A DNA stretch of 64,000 nucleotides from UBA10649 sp963700745 (GCA_963700745.1 CAVOYT010000013.1:496001-560000), one strand, 5' to 3'; shown: positions 37,374 to 46,231, counted from the first letter of the stretch. Translations and numbers: made by a program. The notes: generated from the sequence alone by a model not told the origin.

Positions 37374-37848
37374 ATGACCCTGCGTGCCCGTCTGCTGCTG
37401 TTCGGCTACCCGCTCCTCGAGGTCGCCACGGCGTACGCGATCGCGATGTGGATCGGCTGGGGCTGGATGCTGCTGCTGCTCGTAGCCGGGATCCCGGTGG
37501 GTTTCGCCTTCATGCGCAACGCCGGCGGACGCGGCCATGGTGGACATGCAGGACGCGGCGCAGACCGGACGTGAGCCGGATGCGTCCCGGTACGGCCTCA
37601 GCTTCGTGGGCGGCCTGCTGATCGCCATTCCCGGCTTCTGGACCGACCTGGTCGGGCTCCTCCTGGTGATCCCACCGACCCAGCACCTGTTCCGGCAAAG
37701 TGCCCGGACGTGGCTGTCATCCCGGTTCACGAGCGTTCGGATGCCCGGTGTCCACTATCCCGGCGCTGGTGACGTGGTGCAGGGGACCGTCATCCGAGTC
37801 GAGGACGATCCGCCCGGAGACATGCCGGGACCGCGCGAACTGACATAG
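37374..37848 (+). CDS. fxsA: FxsA family membrane protein (frameshifted)
   Basis: Integral membrane protein of the FxsA family; FxsA in E. coli relieves phage T7 exclusion by F plasmid, and the normal role is unknown. The N-terminal part (LLLFGYPLLEVATAYAIAMW, MLLLLVAGIPVGFAFMR) runs from ATG 37374 to about 37535, where a frame change is needed to continue with SFVGGLLIAIPGFWTDLVG, LLLVIPPTQHLFRQ and the tail ending PRELT at 37848. Joined length is about 158 residues. The gene order ppm1-fxsA-rbpA is that of Rv2051c-Rv2053c-Rv2050. Confidence 0.87.
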
Positions 37849-37892
37849 TTCCGCCGCGCCCGAACTTCGAGGCTCGGACGCGGCGGAGGAAC
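37848..37892. terminator. bidirectional terminator hairpin between fxsA and rbpA
   Basis: A perfect inverted repeat TCCGCCGCG/CGCGGCGGA, extended by GTT/AAC on the outside with two unpaired G, surrounds a loop of about 20 bases. It sits exactly between two convergent genes. No strong T run is seen, as is common in actinobacteria. Confidence 0.6.
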
Positions 37893-37905
37893 GCGGGGGA
37901 CGCGC

Positions 37906-38268
37906 CTAGGCGGACTTGCGCAACGGGGTGCGCAGGCGGCCCTGCTGCTCGTGCAGCAGCGCGAGCCGCTCCTGGAGAAGCTCCTCGAGATCGGCGATGG
38001 TCCGGCGCTCGAGAAGCATGTCCCAGTGCGTCCGTACGTGCTTCATCGGCTTCTGCTCGGGGGCCTCGGTGTCGGGACGCGTCGCGACCCGGCCACAGCG
38101 GCAGTTCCACTCGAACGGGATCTCCTCGGCCTCGATCGAGAAGGGCACGACCGAGCGATGTCCCTCGGGGCATTCGTACGTGATCACCAAGCGTTCGGCC
38201 GGCACCACGTGGGCATCGGTCTCGTAACTCAGGGCACCCAGGCGGGTTCCACGCATCGTCTCACTCAT
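37906..38268 (-). CDS. rbpA: RNA polymerase-binding protein RbpA
   Basis: Essential actinobacterial activator that binds the principal sigma factor and the RNA polymerase. The 120-residue protein has the N-terminal tail, the core with CPEGHRSVVPFSIEAEEIP and WNCRCGRVA (zinc-type Cys/His set C-x..-H, C-x-C), the basic linker and the sigma-interacting helices RTHWDMLLERRTIADLEELL. A longer open frame reaches 38400, but ATG at 38268 gives MSETMRGTRLGALSYETD, the conserved start, with GAAGGGA as ribosome site. Its upstream region holds three palindromes. Confidence 0.95.
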   Translation of the reverse strand: MSETMRGTRLGALSYETDAHVVPAERLVITYECPEGHRSVVPFSIEAEEIPFEWNCRCGRVATRPDTEAPEQKPMKHVRTHWDMLLERRTIADLEELLQERLALLHEQQGRLRTPLRKSA

Positions 38269-38295
38269 GGTCAGTCCCTTCGAACGGCCACTATT

Positions 38296-38340
38296 GTCAG
38301 CAGATCTGACGGTGGGGATATTCCCCTGGTTCCGGGAACC
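38296..38340 (-). promoter_or_regulatory. three consecutive palindromes upstream of rbpA
   Basis: Three inverted repeats lie end to end 28-72 bases before the rbpA start: GTCAG-N5-CTGAC (38296-38310, with CAGATCTG inside), GGGGA-TAT-TCCCC (38314-38326), and GGTTCC-G-GGAACC (38328-38340). They cover the likely promoter and could be operator sites or overlapping hairpins. No named regulator is assigned. Confidence 0.4.
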
Positions 38341-38505
38341 ACCCCGATCCCGGGTAAAGATCGTGTAAGGGTTGCCTGACCCCCCTCGACGGATCGACAA
38401 CCCCGTAGTGGCGCCCCATGGCGTCCGTTATTCGAACGGGGCGGCCATTCGCCCAGGCAGCGACACCGGGGGACCACGACCGGGGGAGTGGGGGACACTG
38501 GAGCG

Positions 38506-39060
38506 GTGAGGGGTATCCGGCGGGCCGGGGTGGCGATCGGCCTCGCGATTGCCGTGGCCGGCGGTTCAGCTCTGGCTGCCGCGCCGGCTCAGGCGGCCGC
38601 AGGGACACCCGCTCACGCGGCCGCTGGGCGTCCTGAATCAACCCCGTCGGTCACCGCGGGCTGGCGCATTCGCATGCTGGCCGAGGTCAACGCCGCCCGC
38701 CGGGCGGCCGGTGTGCCCGCCGTGATCCTGTGCCCGAGACTCAGTCGCGTGGCCGAGGCCCGCGCCCGTGCGATGGCGGCGACCGACACCTTCGGTCACA
38801 TCGATCGCCGAGGGCGCGCACGCCAGCGGATCGGATGACTCGCTGGGGGGTACCGCTGGAGCCTCGCCGGCGAGAACATCGCAGCGAACCAGCGACGGGT
38901 GCACGCGGTGATGGCGGACTGGCTCGACTCGCCCACTCATCTGGCCACGTTGACCGAGCCCAGGTTCACCCATGTCGGGTTCGGCCACGCCCTCGACCCC
39001 GGCGGACCACGCCGCACCCTGTGGGTCCAGGACTTCGGCGCGGGCGGACGCTGCAGCTGA
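38506..39060 (+). CDS. CAP-domain (SCP/PR-1-like) secreted protein (frameshifted)
   Basis: Extracellular protein with one CAP domain, about 184 residues. GTG at 38506 starts a Sec signal peptide (VAIGLAIAVAGGSALAAAPAQA, cut after AQA), followed by an Ala-rich linker and the CAP domain: MLAEVNAARRAAGVPAV, LSRVAEARARAMAATDTFGH. A frame change near 38838 is needed to continue with YRWSLAGENIAANQ, VMADWLDSPTHLATL and FTHVGFGHAL, ending GGRCS. The CAP His/Glu set (FGH, GENIA, SPTHLATL) is present. GACACT with a 6-base spacer precedes the GTG. Function is unknown. Confidence 0.82.
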
Positions 39061-39064
39061 CGCG

Positions 39065-40492
39065 TCAGTCGGTGCCGAACTCCATCGCCGCCCGATCGAG
39101 GCTCTCGACCTCGTCATCCTCCAGCGCGCTCTCGGCGGGCTTCGCCGCGATGGCTGCCGCACCGCCGGGCTCGAGCTCGCCGACCAGATTCGCCTGTCCG
39201 GCGAGGAGCTGTCCCTGCGCCGCGTAGAGCTCGAGCTTGGCGCGCGAGTCGGCGATGTCGAGGTTCCGCATGGTGAGCTGGCCGATGCGGTCGACCGGGC
39301 CGAAGGCCGCGTCCTCCGTGCGCTCCATGGACAGCTTGTCCGGGTGGTAGCTGAACGCGGGGCCTCGTGTGTCGACGATCGTGTAGTCGTCGCCGCGACG
39401 CAGTCGCAGGGTGACCTGTCCCGTGACGGCGGACGCCACCCAGCGCTGGAGCGACTCACGAAGCATGAGGGCCTGCGGGTCCAGCCAGCGCCCTTCGTAC
39501 AGCAGCCGTCCGAGCCGACGGCCCTCCGCGTGGTAGTTGGCGATCGTGTCCTCGTTGTGGATGGCGCTGAGCAGCCGCTCGTAGGCGATGAACAGCAGCG
39601 CCATGGCCGGTGCCTCGTAGATCCCGCGGCTCTTCGCCTCGATGATGCGGTTCTCGATCTGGTCGGCCATGCCGAGGCCGTGCCGTCCGCCGATGGCGTT
39701 CGCCTCGTGAACCAGCTCCACCGCCGACGGGTACTCCACGCCGTTGATCGTGACCGGTCGCCCCTGGACGAAGCCGATCGTGACGTCCTCCTGCTCAATG
39801 GCCACGGCCGGATCCCAGAACCGCACGCCCATGATCGGCTCGACCACCTCCATGGAGGTGTCGAGGTGCTCCAGCGTCTTCGCCTCGTGGGTGGCGCCCC
39901 AGATGTTGGCATCGGTCGAGTAGGCCTTGGCGACGCTGTCGCGATAGGGCAGGTCGTGGGCGACGAGCCACTCCGACATCTCCTTGCGCCCACCGAGCTC
40001 GGCCACGAAGTCGGCGTCCAGCCAGGGCTTGTAGATGCGCAGGTTCGGGTTGGCCATCAGGCCGTAGCGGTAGAAGCGCTCGATGTCGTTGCCCTTGAAG
40101 GTCGAGCCGTCGCCCCAGATCGACACGTCGTCGTCGTGCATGGCCCGCACCAGGAGGGTTCCGGTCACCGCCCTGCCCAGGGGCGTCGTGTTGAAGTACT
40201 GGCGTCCGCCGGAGCGGATGTGGAAGGCGCCGCAGGCAAGTGCGGCGAGGCCCTCGTCGACCAGCGCGGCCTTGCAGTCGACCAGCCGCGACAGTTCGGC
40301 GCCGTACTGCGTGGCCCGGCCCGGGACGGACTCGATGTCCGGCTCGTCGTACTGGCCGATGTCGGCCGTGTACGTGCAGGGGATGGCGCCCTTGTCACGC
40401 ATCCAGGCGACCGCCACCGAGGTGTCCAGTCCGCCGGAGAAGGCGATGCCGACGCGTTCGCCGACGGGCAGGGAGGTCAGTACTTTCGACAC
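39065..40492 (-). CDS. argG: argininosuccinate synthase
   Basis: Joins citrulline and aspartate with ATP in arginine synthesis. The 475-residue protein is of the long subgroup (about 440-480). The PP-loop is GIAFSGGLDTSVAVAWM, with YTADIGQYDEPDIES and EVGGRHGLGMADQIENR-like AIGGRHGLGMADQIENRII downstream. GTG at 40492 has TAGGTT 6 bases upstream. The stop is 4 bases from the convergent CAP gene stop. No other arg genes are in the window. Confidence 0.96.
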   Translation of the reverse strand: MSKVLTSLPVGERVGIAFSGGLDTSVAVAWMRDKGAIPCTYTADIGQYDEPDIESVPGRATQYGAELSRLVDCKAALVDEGLAALACGAFHIRSGGRQYFNTTPLGRAVTGTLLVRAMHDDDVSIWGDGSTFKGNDIERFYRYGLMANPNLRIYKPWLDADFVAELGGRKEMSEWLVAHDLPYRDSVAKAYSTDANIWGATHEAKTLEHLDTSMEVVEPIMGVRFWDPAVAIEQEDVTIGFVQGRPVTINGVEYPSAVELVHEANAIGGRHGLGMADQIENRIIEAKSRGIYEAPAMALLFIAYERLLSAIHNEDTIANYHAEGRRLGRLLYEGRWLDPQALMLRESLQRWVASAVTGQVTLRLRRGDDYTIVDTRGPAFSYHPDKLSMERTEDAAFGPVDRIGQLTMRNLDIADSRAKLELYAAQGQLLAGQANLVGELEPGGAAAIAAKPAESALEDDEVESLDRAAMEFGTD

Positions 40493-40498
40493 GGGACA

Positions 40499-40504
40499 AA
40501 CCTA
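40499..40504 (-). promoter_or_regulatory. -10 hexamer TAGGTT before argG
   Basis: Minus-strand TAGGTT, spacer TGTCCC, then GTG at 40492. It overlaps the end of the neighbouring channel gene. No ARG-box-like palindrome was recognised nearby. Confidence 0.5.
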
Positions 40505-42238
40505 GGCCCCTCGCGCGGACCCCCGCCCAGTGAGGGTGCCCCAGAGCCAGCCGGATGCGACCTTCTCGCCGGTTCGAAGGTAGGCAGCGGACGCATCGAC
40601 GACGAGCGCCGACTGCATGCCGCTGCGGGCAGAAGGCAGCCCCGCCAGCAGCAGACGGTCGTCCGTCTGCAGTTCGACGTCGTCGGACGGCGACACGATC
40701 GGGTGGCCGTCGCGGACGAGCATGAGCACAGTGGCCGCCAGCGGCTGCGCCCTGTCCAGGGGATCACGCAGCAGATCGCCGAGCGGGAAGGGCGCCTGCC
40801 TCATCATGCGCACGAGGGCCGGCGCCTCCTGCACCGTCAGATCGGTGCGCCACAGTTCGGGGGACCCGGGACCGCTGCGCGCCACGATCCGGTCGATCAG
40901 TTGTGCCGCCCAAGCGTCCTCCTGCAGGGGGACCTGCTGGAGGAACTGCCACAGCAGGGGGGTGCCGATGTGCGCGATCGCCTCACGGGCCACCACCTCG
41001 GTGAGAACCACGAGCAGGTCGAGATCGGTCGCGGCGAAGAGCTGGGCGTTCATCGGCTGGTTCTGCCGCCCGACGACGAACACGTCCGGCCTGGCCCGTC
41101 GCGCAGCCGCGATGAGCGAGAGGTTGGTGATGTCGTTGTCCGTGGCGGCAACGAATCCCACCGCGTCGGCTATCCCCGCGGCGGCCAGCACCGCAGGTTC
41201 AGTGCCATCGCCCCGGATGATGGTGACGTCGTGCACGTCGGGGTTCGCGTCGATGACGGTCACCTCGATGCCGCTGGCGCGCAGGTCGCGAGTGAGTTCG
41301 GTGCCGAAGCGCCCGAAGCCGCATACGATCCAGGCCCCGCGACCGAGCTGGTCCTGCCGCTCCGGCAGCAGGATCCCCGGTGCCCCCATGAGCCAGTGCA
41401 CGAGCTGCTCGCTGGCCGGCGCCCGCAGTTCGACGCGGAAGTGGTCGCCGAACCGGTCGAACGGGTTGATGACGGTGGGGGAGCCGAAGACCGCCATGCG
41501 CGCGGTGATGGCGGCATTGGAGCTGCGCGTGATGACCGGGAGCCCGGGTCGAAGGACGGATGCGCTCATGACGACCGAGAGGTTGGCCTCGTCGTCATCC
41601 GTGATGGCCAGGACACCGGCACACGTCGGGCTCAGCAGACCGGCCAGGTCGAGGTACTCGGGGTTCCTTGCGTCGGCGGACAGCGCCGGGATGTCGGCCC
41701 GGTAGGAGCCGAGCTCCACCACGTCCACCCGCTCCTGCAGCAGGTCCAGCGCGACGAAGCGCTGACCGAGCTCGTCCAGCCACTGTCCGAGCAGCTCTCC
41801 GGTCTGGCCGTGGCCCGCCATCAGCCAGAACGGCTCCCTCAGCCGCCGCACCCGACGCCGGAACCGCTGAACGGCCAGTGCCCGCTTGAAGCTGCTGTCC
41901 TGCAGCAGGGCCAGCAGCGTGCCGATGGCGTAGGCCCATCCGATGACGGACAGGTAGATGCTGAACGTGACCCACATGCGCTGGGCGTCGTTGAAGGCCT
42001 TCGGGATCTCCCCGAATCCGATGGTCGTGGCCGTGAAGCTCATGAAGTACAGGGAGTCGAACACGGTCATCCGCCAGGGACCCTCGGGCGACTCGCCCTG
42101 GATGACAGTCAGGCCGACGACACTGATGGAGAAGATGACGATGAGCGCGATGAGCGGGATCCGCATGCGTCGCAGGATGAGGAAGACGGCGGCCGAGGCC
42201 TGGACCCCGGAACCGGTGCCGGCCTGCGGCGTGGACAC
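40502..42238 (-). CDS. potassium channel-like protein with two RCK (TrkA-N) domains
   Basis: Membrane ion channel or channel-like protein of 578 residues. Two N-terminal helices flank a pore loop with filter SFTATTIGFGEI (TIGFG in place of TVGYG), about residues 25-110. Two RCK domains follow, each with a nucleotide-binding Gly motif: LMAGHGQTGELLGQW (about 140) and VCGFGRFGTELTRDL (about 305). It probably conducts K+ with NAD(H) or another nucleotide as ligand; conductance cannot be proven. ATG at 42238 lies 6 bases after the stop of the small membrane protein gene, so the two form an operon. Confidence 0.85.
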   Translation of the reverse strand: MSTPQAGTGSGVQASAAVFLILRRMRIPLIALIVIFSISVVGLTVIQGESPEGPWRMTVFDSLYFMSFTATTIGFGEIPKAFNDAQRMWVTFSIYLSVIGWAYAIGTLLALLQDSSFKRALAVQRFRRRVRRLREPFWLMAGHGQTGELLGQWLDELGQRFVALDLLQERVDVVELGSYRADIPALSADARNPEYLDLAGLLSPTCAGVLAITDDDEANLSVVMSASVLRPGLPVITRSSNAAITARMAVFGSPTVINPFDRFGDHFRVELRAPASEQLVHWLMGAPGILLPERQDQLGRGAWIVCGFGRFGTELTRDLRASGIEVTVIDANPDVHDVTIIRGDGTEPAVLAAAGIADAVGFVAATDNDITNLSLIAAARRARPDVFVVGRQNQPMNAQLFAATDLDLLVVLTEVVAREAIAHIGTPLLWQFLQQVPLQEDAWAAQLIDRIVARSGPGSPELWRTDLTVQEAPALVRMMRQAPFPLGDLLRDPLDRAQPLAATVLMLVRDGHPIVSPSDDVELQTDDRLLLAGLPSARSGMQSALVVDASAAYLRTGEKVASGWLWGTLTGRGSARGA

Positions 42239-42244
42239 GGTGAT

Positions 42245-42631
42245 CTACCGCCGACGGTAGGACACGGTCTCCGTCACGAGCAGCGTGACGGACACGATGT
42301 TCGCCAGCAGGGCCCCGCCGGACAGGGACACCACAGCGGCGGTGGCCTCGGCATCCAGCCCCGAGGTCGACACGTTCTGGGCGTAGATGAGGACCACGGC
42401 TGCGGCAATGAGCTGCAGGTCCGCCACGAGGCTGGTCGCCAGGTGGACGGCACCGATCTGGGTGCGGTCGCCGAACTTGAGCACCGTGGCGATGAGGTTG
42501 ACGGCGACCGCCGCGTACAGCTCCCACGGGCTGTGCAGCGCCGGGTTGGCGATGTCGCCGAGGAAGAAGCCGAAGTTGAGCGTGGCCGCCAGCACGACGA
42601 AGAACCCGAAGACGACCTTCTCGAGATTCAT
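42245..42631 (-). CDS. small four-helix membrane protein, partner of the RCK channel
   Basis: Unrecognised membrane protein of 128 residues with about four hydrophobic segments (VVFGFFVVLAATLNFGFFLG, YAAVAVNLIATVLKFG, LVADLQLIAAAVVLIYAQ, ALLANIVSVTLLVTE). ATG at 42631 is chosen because AGGAGG lies 8 bases upstream; a second ATG at 42652 has no such site. It is cotranscribed with the potassium-channel-like gene (6-base gap), so a role as channel accessory subunit is suggested by context only. Confidence 0.75.
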   Translation of the reverse strand: MNLEKVVFGFFVVLAATLNFGFFLGDIANPALHSPWELYAAVAVNLIATVLKFGDRTQIGAVHLATSLVADLQLIAAAVVLIYAQNVSTSGLDAEATAAVVSLSGGALLANIVSVTLLVTETVSYRRR

Positions 42632-42652
42632 CGCGGAGCCCTCCTGCGCCAC

Positions 42653-42658
42653 ATCCTA
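42653..42658 (-). promoter_or_regulatory. -10 hexamer TAGGAT for the channel operon
   Basis: Minus-strand TAGGAT lies 21 bases before the start at 42631, leaving a short leader with the AGGAGG site. It faces the promoter of the sulP gene. Confidence 0.4.
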
Positions 42659-42719
42659 GGGAGATCAGACGCGGGAAGGCGGCCAGACGATCACGCGGCG
42701 TGCGGAGCCAACCGGGCAC

Positions 42720-42725
42720 TAGATT
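42720..42725 (+). promoter_or_regulatory. -10 hexamer TAGATT for the SulP gene
   Basis: TAGATT followed by a 29-base leader that contains AAGGAACGGAGAG before the GTG at 42755. Confidence 0.35.
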
Positions 42726-42754
42726 GACGGCGAGCCAAGGAACGGAGAGCGACG

Positions 42755-44566
42755 GTGAGTGCTTCCGATGGCGCGCAACGGCCCGAACGGGTATCCGCGG
42801 CGTCTGCCTACGACGGCCGCTCCGACCCGTTCGCGGTGCCACCCCATCCGTCCTGGGTCAGCCGGACGTTCCCGCTGATCGAGACGCTGCGCGGATACTC
42901 GCGGTCGTCCTTCCGGGTCGATGCCGTGGCGGGCGTCACCGTGGCAGCGCTCGCCATTCCCTCGGGGATGGGCTACGCCTCGATCGCCGGTCTTCCGGTG
43001 CAAGCGGGCCTCTACGCGCTCCTGCTGCCGATCCTGGTGTACGCGTTGATGTCCTCTAGCGCCCGCGCGGTGATCGGGCCCGAGGGAGCGATCGCGGCCA
43101 TGGTGGCCAGTGCCCTCGCTCCCTTGGCGGTTGCCGGATCGGCCGAGTACGTGCAGTTGGCCGCCGCCCTCGCCATCTTGGTGGGTCTCATCCACCTCGC
43201 GGCCCGACTGGCTCGCGTCGGCAAACTCACCGACTTCATGTCCGTGGCCGTCCTCGTCGGATACATCAGCGGCATCGCCGTGGTTCTGGTAGTCGGCCAA
43301 CTCGGCAAGCTCACGGGCATCCCGGTCGAGGGTGAGGACACGCTGCGGCAGCTGCTGTACCTCGTCACTCACCTCGCTGACCTGCACCCGCTCACGACCC
43401 TCGTCGGCGTGTCCTGCCTCGTCATCCTGGTCGCGGCGCGGCGATTCCTCCCACGCATTCCGGCCGCCCTTGTGGTCGTCATTTCGAGCATCGCACTCTC
43501 TTCCTGGCTCGACTGGGCCGCGCAGGGAGTCGCGACGGTCGGACAGGTGCCGCCGGGACTGCCGATCCCTGGCATCCCATGGGAGGGTCTGGCCCGCACC
43601 GTCGAGCTGCTCCCGGCGGCCGTCGGAATCTTCTTCGTGGCCTACTCGGACTCGATCCTCACGGCCCGCTCGTTCGCCTCGCGCCATCACGAGAGCGTGG
43701 ACAGCAACTCCGAGCTGACGGCGCTGGGGTCGGCGGACATCGCGGCGGGTCTGACCGGCGCCTTCCCGCTCGGAATCAGCGGATCCCGGACCAGTGTCAA
43801 TGACCAGATGAAGGCCCGGACGCAGGTGGGCCAACTCGTGGCCGTCGCGGTTGTCGCGGCGGTCCTGCTGTTCCTCACCGAACCCATCCAGTACCTGCCG
43901 TCACCGGTGCTCGCCGCCATCATCATCGTGGCCGCGTCCTCGTTGATCTCGCTGCCCGAGTGGCATGGACTGGCTCGCGGAGGCCGAGCGGAGGTGGGCA
44001 TTGCCGCGGTCACGGCCGCGGGCGTGATCCTGGTCGGTGTCATCCCAGCGCTCATCGTCGCGATGCTGCTGTCCTTGATCGACTTCGCCCGCCGAGCCTC
44101 GCAGGCACGCGACGCCGTCGAGGGCTGGGTCGACGGCCAGCAGCGGTACGCGGACATCAGTCGGGCGCCGGAAGCCGAGATCACCCCCGGTGTCGTCGTG
44201 TACCGATACGACTCGCGCCTGTTCTACGCCAATGCCGGCCACTTCAAGGAGCGGGTCCTTGCGGCTGTGACGGGAGCGCCCTATCCGGTGCACACCGTCA
44301 TCCTCGACGCAGCGGCGTTCACCGACACGGATGTCACTGCAGCGGCAGCCTTGGAGGAGGTCGTCGGCACGCTCGAAGAAGAGGGGATCACCCTCGCCGT
44401 GGCGGAACTGCGCGCGTCCTCCCGGGACGAGTTCGAGGAGCTCGGACTCGTCCGAGCCATCGGTTCCGAGAACTTCCATCCCACCGTTGAGGCGGCGGTC
44501 TTCGCCGCGCAGTCACACCGGACCGAGACAGCACCCCACGACGACCAGGATTCGCAACCGGACTAG
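42755..44566 (+). CDS. SulP family anion transporter with STAS domain
   Basis: Inner-membrane transporter of 603 residues in the SLC26/SulP family, usually sulfate or bicarbonate uptake. The transport part has about ten to twelve helices (AGVTVAALAIPSGMGYASIAG is the family signature region; IPGIPWEG, FFVAYSDSILTARSFASRH, FPLGISGSRTSVND follow). The C-terminal STAS domain is GVVVYRYDSRLFYANAGHFKER with TVILDAAAFTDTDVTAAAAL. Start GTG 42755 has an AGGAA/GGAGAG ribosome site. The gene converges on a sulfatase gene with a 4-base overlap, which makes sulfate a fitting substrate, but that is inference. Confidence 0.9.
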   Translation: MSASDGAQRPERVSAASAYDGRSDPFAVPPHPSWVSRTFPLIETLRGYSRSSFRVDAVAGVTVAALAIPSGMGYASIAGLPVQAGLYALLLPILVYALMSSSARAVIGPEGAIAAMVASALAPLAVAGSAEYVQLAAALAILVGLIHLAARLARVGKLTDFMSVAVLVGYISGIAVVLVVGQLGKLTGIPVEGEDTLRQLLYLVTHLADLHPLTTLVGVSCLVILVAARRFLPRIPAALVVVISSIALSSWLDWAAQGVATVGQVPPGLPIPGIPWEGLARTVELLPAAVGIFFVAYSDSILTARSFASRHHESVDSNSELTALGSADIAAGLTGAFPLGISGSRTSVNDQMKARTQVGQLVAVAVVAAVLLFLTEPIQYLPSPVLAAIIIVAASSLISLPEWHGLARGGRAEVGIAAVTAAGVILVGVIPALIVAMLLSLIDFARRASQARDAVEGWVDGQQRYADISRAPEAEITPGVVVYRYDSRLFYANAGHFKERVLAAVTGAPYPVHTVILDAAAFTDTDVTAAAALEEVVGTLEEEGITLAVAELRASSRDEFEELGLVRAIGSENFHPTVEAAVFAAQSHRTETAPHDDQDSQPD

Positions 44567-46218
44567 CTCGGGCGCGGCGGGGGCGACGGATTCCCATGCT
44601 GCGGGAGGTGTCGCTTGCGGTCGCGCTGGGAGTCGAGCACAGTCTGCAATTGCCCCCTGACCTCAACGTCCTCAGACGCCCGGTTCTGCCGCTCCTCGGG
44701 GTCACGGGTGAGATTGTGCATCTCCCAGACCGGCTCCGCGGCCGGCAGCGGGGATGCGTGATCGTCGACCACGCCGCGCTCTGCGTACCACTCATCAAGG
44801 CGCTCGTAGTAGTGGTTGAGCTTCCACAGCTCGGGGGCACCGCCGTCGCCAGTGGGCAGCGTCGTGATCACCGACTCGACCTTCGACGGGTAGGCCACCG
44901 GGTTGAACGTCTGCCCGGTCATGGGGTTGACGTTGTTGCTGCCACGAGAGAAGTCGTCCTCCGTCATGAAGTAGAGAGGCTCCGCAACCGACTCGGGCGC
45001 CACGGAACCGGTGACCACCCCACTGAGGTCACGGCCGGGCAGCGGCTGCGCCTCGGTGTGATCCTGCGCCACCGCGGCGGCCGCGGCATCGACGTCGATG
45101 CCTGCCAGTCCCATGAGCGTCGGGACCAGGTCCACATGGCTCGTCGGCAGGGTGAAACCGCCCGGGGGAGTGGCCACACCCGGTCCGGAGACGATCAGCG
45201 GAACGCGGATCGATTCGTCGAACGCGTTGTACCACTTCTGGAACATGCCGCCGTGCGCGCCGACGAGGTCGCCGTGATCGGACGTCAGGATGACCACCGT
45301 GTCGTCCGCCATCCCGGATTCGTGCAGTCCCTCCAGGATGCGACCGATGGCCTGATCGACGACCTTGTGTAGGTAGTAGTACAGCCGGCGGTAGGCCAGG
45401 TCTGCCTCCTGCGGGTAGGTCATCTGCGGCCAGGCGATGAAGAAGTCCTCGTGGCACGACGGTCGCCCGGAGAAGGAGTCACTCTGTGACGGTGCCTCCG
45501 GGATGTCGGGAACGGTGTCGTCCGGAGGCGCCAGATGGAGCATCTGGTTCCACAGCATCCCCTGGAACAGGATGTCGTGCGGGTTCACGAACGACGCGAC
45601 TGACAACCATGGGCCGTCGGACCGTGACTTCGCCAACTCGCCGAACATGGTCGTGACCTGCTCCGCGTACAGCCCGTCGCGCACGATCCCCATGTCCTGA
45701 GGTCCGATGCCGTGGGGTTCGCGACCGATCCAGCCGCTGAATCCGTAGGGCTCGAGGCGATCGGCGCGCGCGTATGCTGCCACGTTCTCGGGGATCGGCC
45801 GACCCTGGAAGTCCGAGCTCATCAACCCCTCATGGGTGCCGATGATCGGAAGGTCGGCATGGGAGATGTGCCACTTGCCGCGGTAGTGCGCCTGATAGCC
45901 ACCAGCGCGGAACCAGTCACCCATGGTGGGGACGGTGCTCGGGTCGAGCCAGGTCACCTCGGTGTTGCTCTTGGCGATCCCGTCCGTCTGGGTGACGCCG
46001 TGCAACGACGGGTACTGCCCGGTGAAGAGTGTTGCTCGGCTGGCGGAGCAGGCAGTCGAGCCGGCGTAGTGGCGGTGGAACTCGACGCCCTCGGCGCGCA
46101 AGGCGGTGCGCGCGGGGGTCTGGCTGCGCCTGAACTCCTGAAGCTCCGGACCCTCGTACGGAGTCGGATACCGCTCCTCATCCGTCATGATGAGCAGAAT
46201 GTTCGGGGTGTCAGCCAT
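44563..46218 (-). CDS. sulfatase (arylsulfatase family)
   Basis: Sulfate-ester hydrolase of 551 residues, family of COG3119. The metal-binding start NILLIMTDEERY, and TACSASRATLFTGQYPS, which carries the formylglycine-type cysteine (C57 in C-x-A-x-R, so a C-type sulfatase needing a maturation enzyme). YRGKWHISHADL and the later VILTSDHGDLVGAHG (Asp-His metal site) and GMFQKWYNAFDESIRVPLIV complete the site. No signal peptide is seen, so it appears cytoplasmic. Substrate is unknown. ATG at 46218 has TAGGCT with a 7-base spacer. The maturase is not in the window. Confidence 0.9.
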   Translation of the reverse strand: MADTPNILLIMTDEERYPTPYEGPELQEFRRSQTPARTALRAEGVEFHRHYAGSTACSASRATLFTGQYPSLHGVTQTDGIAKSNTEVTWLDPSTVPTMGDWFRAGGYQAHYRGKWHISHADLPIIGTHEGLMSSDFQGRPIPENVAAYARADRLEPYGFSGWIGREPHGIGPQDMGIVRDGLYAEQVTTMFGELAKSRSDGPWLSVASFVNPHDILFQGMLWNQMLHLAPPDDTVPDIPEAPSQSDSFSGRPSCHEDFFIAWPQMTYPQEADLAYRRLYYYLHKVVDQAIGRILEGLHESGMADDTVVILTSDHGDLVGAHGGMFQKWYNAFDESIRVPLIVSGPGVATPPGGFTLPTSHVDLVPTLMGLAGIDVDAAAAAVAQDHTEAQPLPGRDLSGVVTGSVAPESVAEPLYFMTEDDFSRGSNNVNPMTGQTFNPVAYPSKVESVITTLPTGDGGAPELWKLNHYYERLDEWYAERGVVDDHASPLPAAEPVWEMHNLTRDPEERQNRASEDVEVRGQLQTVLDSQRDRKRHLPQHGNPSPPPRPS

Positions 46219-46225
46219 GTCATGC

Positions 46226-46231
46226 AGCCTA
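46226..46231 (-). promoter_or_regulatory. -10 hexamer TAGGCT before the sulfatase gene
   Basis: Minus-strand TAGGCT, a 7-base spacer and ATG at 46218. Confidence 0.5.

Noticed and set aside
38320..38324. Possible SigR-type promoter for rbpA (GGAAT on the minus strand)
   Set aside because: No GTT is present at the expected 18-19 base distance; the GGAAT is part of the GGGGA-TAT-TCCCC palindrome.
38972..42727. Very long plus-strand open frame (1251 codons) opposite argG and the channel gene
   Set aside because: It is antisense to two well-supported genes, has low-complexity Arg/Gly/Asp/Val-rich composition and no domain pattern. Such frames are common in high-G+C DNA.
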